A stretch of 64,000 nt of DNA from Toxoplasma gondii ME49. Lineage: Eukaryota > Apicomplexa > Conoidasida > Eucoccidiorida > Sarcocystidae. Location: the NCBI RefSeq assembly GCF_000006565.2, contig NC_031479.1, positions 4,056,289-4,120,288 of the forward strand, in the 5' to 3' direction. Shown one piece after another: positions 11,701 through 22,500 of this stretch (position 1 is its first letter; each line of letters opens with the position of its first letter). The position numbers and the translations under genes are program-made. Below the pieces are notes generated by a model that searched no databases, was not told where the DNA came from, and saw nothing but the letters and a program-made list of their open reading frames with translations.

Positions 11701-13534
11701 GTGGAGCGTAATGGAGACTCCGTGTGAAGCTGGAATTGCGACAGAATGCCGACTCGTGTCTCTGCTTATTCGATGTGACTCACCAGGAAAAACGGCCTTC
11801 GTCCAAGGACAATCCTCTTCTTTCAACTCTATAAAAATGATGGTAGCTGTCTGGCTCTCACTTTCAGATACGCATGCACCCACAGGCGTGTAGATATATA
11901 ATAGCGACGGAGTCCCGCTTCTGAAGATGAAAACAAAGAGTGCGGTCGGCGGTTGGGCTCTCCGTGAAAAACGGCACAAGCTGTGAGCAAAAGACTCCTC
12001 AACCTAAACTGAGGATTCAAGAAGGTATAAACCGTACAAGGATCAATGACGTCGTTTACCTGTGCATCTATCTCGCGACTCGGTCTGAAGGGAGAGAGAG
12101 GAGGGAACAGATGCAGTGTGGAGGAAACTGCTTAAAAGAGACCGCTGCTTTTAGAGGAAAAGAAAACCTCCTACACATGCTTCGAAATCCCTACACACAA
12201 GCGTATTTATCCCTTTTTAAAGAAGTACTTCCTTCTTCTTTCCAAGCCGCGAATCTCCTGCGCATGCGGCCGCGAAGGCAAATTTCCGAATATAAGCCGA
12301 TGTGGCTTGCTTTGGTCAGCGCACACTGGGGAGAAAAGCAGGGGTTGTCAACTGCGTAGAGATGCAAAATGGGTCTTTCTTTGTCCGCTTCTTGGGTGTG
12401 TTGCGGCGCCTGCTTGCCGTTCTTCTGGCAAAGATATGCCTTACACGTCTTCCAGTGAGATTTTTCGCTTAGCTTTCGTTCTTTGCTGGATAGATTCTGC
12501 GCAGACAGTCTTTTCCCCCCCACAGACATTCTTCCGTGTGCCCTTTCTCGTTTTGGGCGTCTCTCTTTCTCCAGCGTTTTCTCCGTGTTTCGCGGTTAGC
12601 AAACGGAGTCTCTCTGTGATTTGCCTGTGCCTCTGCTACCCCAGAGCCATTGTCTTTTGCCTCAGGCCTTCTGTTTTTTCGCCTCAGTTACTCGGGCATC
12701 CCGCCTGCCCATTCTTCAACAATCGGTTTTTTCTCCCTCATATTTCCTTTTTTCTGCGCGCCTTCCCTTTGGTCTATTTCTTCCTTCTTCATCTTCTTCA
12801 CATCTTCTCTGTTCGCTCCCTTCCTCTCGCTGCCTCTATTTTGACGCATTTCTCGTCGACAAAGACTGCTTTCTGCCTCCTCTCGAGTTCCCCGCTCGGC
12901 TTCTCTTTTGTTTCAGCGGAAGCTGGACTTCGCATCTGCATTTCAGTGTTCCTTTTCCTGAAACAGCGACTCTTTCGTCTTCGCTCTGCCGAACGACAAA
13001 GTGAAACGGAAAGGTCACCGCATCTGCATGCGTTCCCCGACCCTATGGCAGAGCTCTCTGGAAAGCGCTTCTACGATCTGTGAAACGCGGGAGAAGCCGA
13101 CTTCGCAGTTTAAGCGCTCCCCCCGAGATTATCGGGACTGGAGCACAGTGAGAAGGTCTTCAGTCACACAGAGTTTGACCGTTACCCTCTCTTCGACTGT
13201 GCACGGACTGCGTCTTGCTGCAGCGCATGCGGTACCGAAAGGCATGCAAGCGAACCTCTCCACCGCCGGGATCTCGTCGTCTTTTTTCTACGTGGTTCTT
13301 CGAGGGAGAGTCGTCTGTGGACCTCTGTCGCCCTTGGCCTTCGCGGGACGGTCTCTCTCTGTTTCAGAGGCTCCGTTGTTTCGAGTTGAACGAAAATGTT
13401 TCCCTTTTAGAAACCAACAGTCACTTCGTTGCCTCACATCTTTGTCAAGTCGTTCCCGAAGGAGGAACAGAGGCTCTGAGAGGGCCGGAGACACGCTCAA
13501 CTCGACAAAGAGATCTCCCTGAAGCTTTCTCTCA
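8749..13534. other. Gene-poor interval between the E1-beta and Aquarius genes
   Basis: No convincing complete gene was found in this 4.8-kb stretch. It must contain the 3' end of the E1-beta transcript and the promoter and 5' untranslated region of the Aquarius gene; bases 12520-13000 are strongly pyrimidine-rich and TGCATGC occurs at 13025-13031. The middle (10.3-12.4 kb) has lower GC and only short frames. An ATG-led minus-strand frame at 12529-12191 and the exon-like frame at 9824-9545 could belong to a leftward gene whose other exons I could not link. Confidence 0.4.
9545..9824 (-). CDS. Possible terminal exon of an unrecognised minus-strand gene
   Basis: On the minus strand a good acceptor (cctccttcgcag) at 9825 opens a frame that runs to a TGA at 9547-9545 and encodes about 92 residues with non-random composition: a stretch LPFCHRKTSPRPLVDW followed by ECGCVFC (a Cys-Gly-Cys and a further Cys) and an acidic end ...FRDETEAP. 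Directly after the stop, another frame (9548-9306) continues with a Ser/Asp/Glu-rich segment, so a frameshift or alternative splicing is possible. Upstream partner exons were not established. It may instead be a decayed gene or chance. No family was recognised. Confidence 0.25.
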
Positions 13535-16500
13535 ATGTGCGCCTACGGGAGGCGTCCCCCACCTCCTCCTCCAGATGGAGGCAGGCCGGCGACCGTCGGA
13601 CCGGCAGGTCCACAAATTCTTCGAGTTGGAGCTTCGCCTCCTGCATCTTCTGCTCCGCCTCCCCCTCCCTCTGCATGCTCACGCCGGCCTCTAGTTCTTC
13701 GTCGAGTCGCGCCGCGACCTCCTTCTGCTCCCTCTACGCCGGTCACGGCGAATGCGGCGTCTCTCTTGGCGTCGAGCAGTTGCGGGGAACAGGCAGGGAG
13801 TCCTCTAGAGAAGAGCGAGAGAAGGGAGAGAGGCGCGAGAGGAGAAAAGGACGAGAGAGGAGCGCTTCGCGATCTCCCGTCGTCTCGGCGGCAGGGCGTT
13901 TCGCATACATTCTCCAAGTTGGGCCAGTCAAGGTGGAAACGCCCTCCGCTGGTCCACCCCGATGCGGTCGGATTCTTCAGAGAGCAGCTGGCTGAACAAG
14001 AAAGACTGTTGAAGGCGGCAGAGGAGACTGCTTCCGAGCTCGAGAAAAAAGCCGCGCATGCATCAGATGCAGCAGATGCAGCAGAGGGGGGTGCGGGTAA
14101 GAAGGGAAGGCACTCCGTGGAAAAGCAGTTGCGACTCGCACACAAGAGGGTCGAAGCCGCGAAGAAACGCTTCGAAGACGCTCGCGAGACGCTAGAGGCC
14201 ATTGCTCAAGTGGAGAGCGCGCCAAACGAGGATGCAGAAGAGAGCGAGAAGAGCGAAGCTCGAGGCGTTCGCAGGCAGCAGGAGGGATTCGACCCAAGTC
14301 TGGTGACGCAGATCTACGATGACTTGGTGGACGCTCACTTCCCGCAACAAGGTCTTCTCACCCTCGAGTTTTCCCTTTTCTTCGAGAACTATTTGTGGCC
14401 GTTCTTCCCCGTTCACGGGGCGGAGACACCCGCGGACGCCGACAGTGGCGAGCCAACTGTGTCGAAGGCTCACTTGCTCCTCATCGTCTGCATGCTCTTG
14501 GAGAAGCACCGGAAAAACTTGCCTCTCTGGGAGTCCTTCCTCAACCATCCTCTCCTCCGAGACAGCGACGGCCGCCGGACGGAAGCGCGTGAGGAGACAG
14601 GTGGAAAGAAGGAGACAGGTGGAGAGGATGTTGAAATGGACGGTGGAGCTTCTCAGGAGAGGAGGAACGGGGAGAGAGACGCTGTGGCTGCGGAGTTGAG
14701 CGCAGACAACATGGTCCGCCTTCCAGACGAGTTTTTCCACGCCAAGTTCTCTTCCTTGCTCTACAGTCTGTTAGATCTCTTCCTCCGCTCTGCAGACGCA
14801 TATCCCACTGCCGAGAGCGGAACCGCGAACGGATGCGTCGAGGCGTCCTCCGCAGGAGACTGTGCGGCAGCGAAGAAACCTTCTTCTCTTCTCTCTGTCG
14901 CGGAGAAGACTCTCGTCGTCCGCTTCTTGATTCTCTGTTTCCAGGGACTGGAAGAAGTGATGCTTCGACGCGTGACTCTCGCGGTGTGCGGCGCGTCGAT
15001 GTGGGTGCATGCATCCCCGAAATTCCTCGACCAGCTTCTCGAGACGAGTGGTGCGGCGCTCCTGCTGTGGCAGAAAGGCAAGAAGAAGCTCCAGGTCGCT
15101 GACGAGGCTCTCGAGGCCAAAAACATCGACGGGATTTTGAAAGAAAACTCGAGTCTCGGGCCGAAAGAACAGGCTGCGAAGAAACGCGCGAGAGATCGCG
15201 AGATCAAACGCGCGCGGACTGAACGCGACTTCTTTCCTCTCTTTCTGCAGCAGTTCTTCTGGCTGATCGGTAAGTAGGTGTGGAAGGAAGCTGCGAAGCT
15301 GCGGGGGACAACTCGAGAGGGCAGAAGCTCTCTGTGCGGCCAGGCTGTTTGCGCAGATGCACCGATATTCCCCTCTGTCTAGGCGACGAATGGCGCGCAT
15401 GTACATGTTTCTGTCGACTCTGCATGCGCTTGCCGTTGCCCTCTTTGATGGCGTCTCCTCTGGAGGCATCTCGTCTTCTTTGGAAGCGCCTCCTCTTATC
15501 TCTCATGTGACCATCTGGGCCTCTCTATGCGTTTCCTATATAGTCTCTGCTCCTCTGCCTCATTTGCCTTCTTGCCGATCTACGCATGCATTTAGTTCGT
15601 CTCTGCATGCATTTTTCAGTGGGGCGTTGCATGCGTTTTCGCCATCTCTGCGTGCCTGTTTCTAGACGACGTTCCACTGAAGTATGCGGACGAAGGACCG
15701 CCGATGGAGGTCGTCTATCTGGCCGAGCGGATGCTGGAACTTTTGATCGATCTCGAAAACCAGTTGCCGACAAGGAGATGCATTTTGCCTCTCTTGAACG
15801 ACTTGCATGTGGTCGTCCGCGCGCGCATGGCAGCCCTCGCCAAGACTCCAGAGGCCGGCGTCTACAAACAAATGGTCGAGCTCCTCGACTTCTACAGTCG
15901 ATTCGAAATCGACAATGACTCAGGTAACCAAACCGTTGTTTCCTCGACACTCACCCAGTCCTTCATATCATCATAAACGCGTTTTTCTCTATACCTACAT
16001 TCATATATATACATATATATATATATATATACATATATATATACATATATAAATACATATATATATATATATAAATATATACATATATATATATATACAT
16101 ATATATATATACATATATATATATATAAATATATACATATATATACATATATAAATAGATATATATATATATACTACATAGGTCCATGTCAGTGTAGTAG
16201 TCGACACATATGAGTATATATATATATATAGGTAGATATAAATATAAATATATGTACACATATACGTATCTGTATCTATGTGTGTATGCATGCAGTCATG
16301 TTCTTTTTGAATGTCTGGATGGGCAGGTTGTGCAGTGCTTTTTCTCTTGTTTTCTGATTGCTCGCTGCTTCGGGGGTCTCATTCTCTATTCTCCCTTTCC
16401 TTCGTCGCCTCTTTTTCGCATGCGTCCGTTCTCTCTGGCGTCTCTTCTCTCAGGTCTGCCGTTGACGCCGAACCAGTGCGTGGACGCTCACTACAGGCGA

Positions 16501-19500
16501 GTGGCAGACTTCCAGAGGTTGTGTTTCTCACTTTCGTCGGACATTCCTGCGCTCAAGTTGCCGGCGCTCGCTGCCGTTTCGGCGATCGACGCGCCTGCCG
16601 AACTTCGTGGGCTTCTGGACAAACAGGAGCTCCTCACTCTCCTGCAGATGGCCACCCACCTGAACCTTGTCGACCCTCAAACTCTCCCAGGTGCGAATCT
16701 GAAGAAGCGAGTTGTTCGTCTCTTCCACCGCGCTGCGAGTTCTGATGTTCCGAAACGCCTTCTTCGCACGAACGGCCTTCTCTCCAGCGGATTGTCCTCT
16801 TTGCTACTTTGTTTATGTCGCAACGTTTCCCCTGTGCCGTTCTTTTATCTCTTTGTCACTTCCTTTTCTCTGTCCTCAAATGCTTCTCCCCTCGCGCGGT
16901 CTCTACACAACCGTACATACATACCTACATACACATATACATACATACCTACATATATATATATATATATACATACGTATATATATATATATATGTGTGT
17001 AACTCCATGTGTGTATGTAGATGTGTATTAGGTATGTGCGTCTTGCTCTCTGTCGGTCTCTTGGGTTTGTTCGTCGTCTCGCCGTTCCGTTGAGTTTCCT
17101 TCTTCTCGCGATTTTCTTGTTCAGGCGCCCCCCGTCCGGAGGTCGCGCCTTCCTCGACGTTCGCGGCTTTCTACGCGCGGTTGCCTCCGCACTCGCGCCG
17201 AACGAAGAAGTGGATTCGCGAGTTTCTCACGGAGACTCTGTGTCACCATCTGGAGCGTCGCCCAGATCAGATCCAGCAACTCAACGCTCTCTCTCTGTAC
17301 CCCTCTGAAGAGGAGATGTGGAACGAAGCAATTCTTCCTGCAGACCAGTACACCGGCGACACAGCCTTGGCCCTACCCAAGTTGAATCTCCAATTTCTCA
17401 CCATTCATGACTATCTCCTCAGAAACTTCAACCTCTTCAGGTGCACAGACACAGCCTCATTCGTTTCCGATCCTTCGTTCTTTCTTTCTTGTCTCTCTGG
17501 TCGTCTTTCGCGCCTAGCCTCCCTCGCTTCCCCTCCTCCGTCTCTGAAGTCTCCGTCTCGGTTCTCTCCTTCGCATGCGTTTCCTCTCCTTCCTTTAGCT
17601 CTTCTCTTCGTCTTTCGTGGTCGCCAGCTCGGCGTCTCTGTCTCGCAGCTTCCCTCTCGTTGTCCCTGTGCGTCGTAGTCTCCGTTTCTCTCTTTTCTCT
17701 CCCTCCCTTCTTTTCTCTCCCTCCCTTTTCTCTCTGTGCAGGTCTCTTTCTCCCGGCATGTCTGTTGTCTCGTTCTGGCGGGCGGCGAGTCTTGTCTCTG
17801 GACCTCTTCCATTTTTTTCTCTGCAGACTGGAGTCGATTTACGAAATCCGCGAAGACGTTCAAGACGCGATTTTCCGCATGAAGCCGAGGAGGAAGGAAG
17901 CGCCTTCTGCCGTCACTGGAGTGTACGCGGACTCGAGTGCTCTGGACGCTGGGGGAGGCCGAACAGTTTTTGAGGGCAGCGCGCGTATGGCGCTTGAGCT
18001 GCAGCGGTTCTCTGTCGTCGCAGTCGAGAAACCTAAGGTGAGAACTCGATCGAAACAGCGCTATCTCAAAGACAAGCGACAAGCAGAAGACATGCAGTCG
18101 ACGAAGAGAGCGACAGAGGAGACAGAGCCAGCACACGGCAGAAGGAGAGCGAGAAGAGAGAAGAGAGGCGCAATGCGAGGAACAAGAGCGGGAGGAAAGA
18201 GAAGAAGAAATGAGCAGAGTGGAAGGGGAACAAGAGGAGAGCAATGAGAGAGTGGAGATGGTACATGGACAAACAGGACAACGAATGCGTCAGTATTGGA
18301 GGAAGGCAAAGAGCAAGAATAACATTTTATCGAGAGAAGAAGCGAACGAAAACCTCTTCTGTCTGCGGTCGTCTCTCGACACTCTGCGTTGGCTTTTCCC
18401 GGTGTTCTTTGTTGTCTCCTTCCTCGTCGCTCTTCTGTCCTGTTCCTTCCTCTCTGGGGGTTTCAATTTACCTTTCTCGTCTCCATCTTCTTTAGTCAAC
18501 TCTGTCTGTACCCTGCGTCATCCCCTGCTTCCTCCTTGGAGCGCGGATCTTCAGCGGACGCAATAACCTCCAGCGGACTGCGTGTGAAGCACAACGCAAC
18601 TCAGGAAAGGAAAACGTAACTCCCGCGCAAGGCTGCCTTTCGCTCTTCCTTCCGCACCGTGGTTTGTGTTTCGATCCGCCGTTTTCCGTGGAGCGGCAGA
18701 GTCTGGAGGACTCTTGCAGAGGTGATCTTGTGTTGCGCATCTTTTTTCCGAAGGGCGTCTCAGTTTTTTTTCGTGGGGCGTTGAATGCCTCAAAGAAGAG
18801 TCGAGACCTTTTCTCTGCAGGTTGGAGAGACAGTTCCGGCAGAAGTGCGAGCGGAACTGAGTATCGACCTCGCCGGCCTCAAGCCGCAAGTCGCGCGTGA
18901 GTGGGATGCCCTGCGACAGTTCGACGTCCTCTTCCTCGTCGCCATCGTCGCGCCGAAAGAGGCGTACACAGGGCGCCTGCAAGAGCTCGAACAGGTGCAT
19001 CAGTTCCCCGAAAAGTTCGGAGTCGTCGTCCTGCGCGGCTGCGAGGTCGTCGAGGTCCTCGACGAAGACGGAAAAGTCATCAGCGAATTCAATCCCCTCG
19101 AACGTAAGGCCGACGAAGCACAGGCAGTTTGCACACAAACATGACCCTATGCAGTTTGCACACAAACATGGCCCTATGCAGTTTGCACACAAACATGGCC
19201 CTATGCAGTTTGTGTGGATGAAGTGAGTTTTGCCGTCTTGCCGAGGAAAGCAAGAAGGGGGGGGGGTCGGTAGGAAGAGGAGGCAGGAGATTCGGCGCAT
19301 CGCGAGAGCGCGAAGAAAGAAAGGCGAACGATACGCGGCTTAGAAACTCGAGTGCTTGCAGGATAATTCGAGGTTAAAGCAGTGGACGCAAACCGGAGAA
19401 AAGGCGTTTTATCTGGATTCCGATCAAGTCTCCAAACGTCCTCTTTTTAACGTGGAGGTTTTGCTCTCTTTCCGATTCTCGCGTTCTCTTGGTGGCGCAG

Positions 19501-22500
19501 TTCTCTGCCGCTGCCTTTCCTGGCTTGAGCTGCATGCGGCCAAGTCTGTTGGTGTTTTTTCCTTTCCTCGATTTCTCGCGTTTTGTACATTTCCAAAGGA
19601 AACGAAAGCGAGCCGTGAAGAGTCTCTGGGCCACAGTTCGTTTCGTCGGAGTTTGCGGAGAATTGTTTTCGCCTTCGTTGTCTGTCTCCACTTTTCGCGT
19701 CCTCTTTCGGATTTTGTCGCTGCGCCTCTCGTGTGGCGCCTTGTGTGACTTCCTTTGTTCCCTCGTTTGTTCCCCTGAAACGATTCTTCTTACCGTCTCA
19801 CGCGGTTTTCTTTGGACTCCGTTTCTTCCGACGGTGTGCCTGCGCAGCTCGCATGCCTATGGGGACGGCGCGGACGCTTCGCGTTCTTCTCGATCCGAAT
19901 CAGTACAGCCGAGATGTTCTGAGAATGGAGGAGGAAGGTTTCGAGGACTTTTACAGTTGCTTCAACTTGGTGATTCGTCGACATCCGAAGCACAACACCT
20001 TCAAAGCCGTGCTCTCCACCATTCGGTCGCTGATGAATCATCCCGAGGACGTCGTCATTCCGGCCTGGCTTCACGACCTCTTCCTCGGCTTCGGAGACCC
20101 TGGGAGTGCTCAGTTCTTTCGTCTCCCTTCTCGGCTGCGTCGCCTAGACTTCCGAGATACCTTCCTCGACTTGGTCCACCTGCGCGAGGCGCTCGCCGAA
20201 GCAGAGCTCGAGACAGAAGGGAACGTCGCGAGTCCTCCCTTCGTCCTGGACGTCCGAGACGCAGAGCCGGCCGAGAAAGGAGACCCAACTGGATGGCCAG
20301 CTCTCAAAGTCCGCGCCAGCACATACACCCTTCCCGCCGTCGGACCGTATCCAGACTGTGTCCGACACACAAACAAAATCCGGTAAAAAGACGAGAGGCA
20401 GCTCTGGTCCGCGAAGAGGGGGAGACGAGAAAGGAAACGGAAACGAGAAAGGAAGGGGAGACGAGAAAGGAAGGGGAGACGAGAAAGGAAGGAGAGACGA
20501 GAAAGGAAGGAGAGACGAGAAAGGAAGGAGAGACGAGAAAGGAAGGAGAGACGAGAAAGGAAGGAGAGACGAGAAAGGAAGGAGAGACGAGAAAGGAAGG
20601 AGAGACGAGAAAGGAAGGGGAGACGAGAAAGGAAGGGGAGACGAGAAAGGAAGGGGACGGAGAGGCTAAGGAAAGATGCAGAAGAAGAAGGGCAGAGAAC
20701 ACGGTGCAGGTTGAGAAGGTGAAAAGAGATGTTGCGAGAAGAAGTGGAGCACGGACCTCGATGCGGCGAAACGCGGCAAACATGATTGCTTTTTGGAGCA
20801 GCTGCCGTATAGCCGGAAAGGACCTGTTTCGAATTCTCGATCTTCGTGGAGTTTTTCTCGCCTTTCCGGGTGCATGCTTCCCTTCCTCTCTCCCCGTCTC
20901 CTCTCTTCGTTTCTTCTTCCTGTCTCCACCTGTGTCGTCTCGGTTTTTTCGTCTGCTGTGATTTCCTCTCTTGCGTTTTTCCTTCTTCTCCGCTGCTCCG
21001 AGTTCACCTTCAGGTGCATTCAGTGTGGAGTTCCTGCCCGCACAGAGCAGGTTGTTCGTTTATCATGTTGAAGGCGAAGCTGCACCGCTTTTTGTGAGAG
21101 CTTGCCGTGGGGTCGTCCGGAACGTTGACTTCCTCGAGAGGACGGGAGCGGGGGTGTTTGCGTTTCTCTTCTCTCTCTTTCGTGAACGGTTCCCCCAGTT
21201 CGAAGATGTGACTCCACTTTGGTCGGAGAAACTCCTGTTCCACATTTGGCCGGCTCTTGCGGACGATGGGACCTGTTTCAAACGATCGCCGTTTGCCCAC
21301 CTTCTCTGTTTGCCTGAGCGAGGATCTCCCCATGTTTGCGGCTCTGTCTTCAGCTTCACTCCACAGCAAGTTCGCTGTCTCCTCTCGGGTCTGCAACCTG
21401 GACTGACGATGGTCGTCGGACCTCCGGGAAGTGGAAAGACAGACACGGCAGCGCATCTCGCGTATCTTCTCTACCACAACTTCCCTTCCGAAAAGGTTTT
21501 ACTCGTCTCCCACAGCAACGCAGCGTTGAACGATTTGTTCCGGAAAATCAAGAACTTGGATGTGGACGAAACGCATCTCCTTCGGCTGGGTCGAGGCGAA
21601 CAGGACCTGTATGCAGAGAGTCGGGAACGAGCAGTTGGAAAGATCGGAGACTTGGACGACGAAGTGGAAGACTTCTCCTTCTCGAAGCAGGGGAGAGTCA
21701 ACATGGTCCTGGAGCGCCGAAAACAGCTGCTCGAAAAAGTGGAGAAACTCGGAAGATCTCTCGAGGAACAAGACGCACCTGGGCTCTCCGTCGGAGACGT
21801 CGGATTCTCCTGCGAGACGGCTCTCCAGTTCTACAGATACCACGTCCTCTTCAGAATGGAGAGGTTTCGGAAACTCGTTCGCAGAATGAAACTCCTCGAG
21901 GAGAAACACAGACGGGTGCATGCAGACGAAGAAGAAGAAGTAAACGAGGAGGAAGAAAACGCGTTCTGGAGCCGCGTTTCACAGGTTTTCTCAGATCTCG
22001 AACAAGAGCGCGGAACGCCCCTGGTCGTCAAGGTGGAGAAGGCGAGACAAGTGCAGGGAGAAGACGCTCACGAAACAAATGGAGATGAACAGGAACAAGA
22101 TGAGAATGCATGCATTTCTGTTGATCCGGTGGTAAGCTGGGCGACGAGAGAAAGGGAGAAAAAAGAGAAACACCTGGAGAAAGTAGGGAAGACATGCTTT
22201 CCAACAGGGATCCAGTGGTACGCTAGGAGACGACTACGGTCTATGGTCAAAAGAGGTTCGAGCATTGAACGCCCGGATTTTTAACTTGTCAACACTGCAC
22301 GCTGTCTAAGTGAAAGTGACCTCTCCTCGGATCAGGAAAACAGGTGATTCCCTGCCACAGTTTTTTCATGATTTTTCACAATTTTTTCCGATTTTTTTCT
22401 CTTTTCAAAAGGCGTTATTCCCCTTTTCCTTCCTAGACTTCCTCAGAGTGTGGAGTCGTCTTCGTTCGGCCGCTTCTGCACGGTGTTTTCTGGCGGCCTC

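Noticed and set aside
13543..14202. 219-residue minus-strand frame over Aquarius exon 1
   Set aside because: It is a Ser/Ala-rich antisense shadow of a well-supported coding exon.
15963..16291. Tyr/Ile-rich minus-strand frames of nearly 100 residues
   Set aside because: They are translations of the TA microsatellite in Aquarius intron 2. Similar frames at 8.3, 22.8, 27.0, 28.1 and 31.2 kb were dropped for the same reason.
19489..20961. 490-residue plus-strand frame with a GETRKE repeat
   Set aside because: It is out of frame with Aquarius exon 7 and is extended by the 18-bp minisatellite. It also begins at a non-ATG codon.
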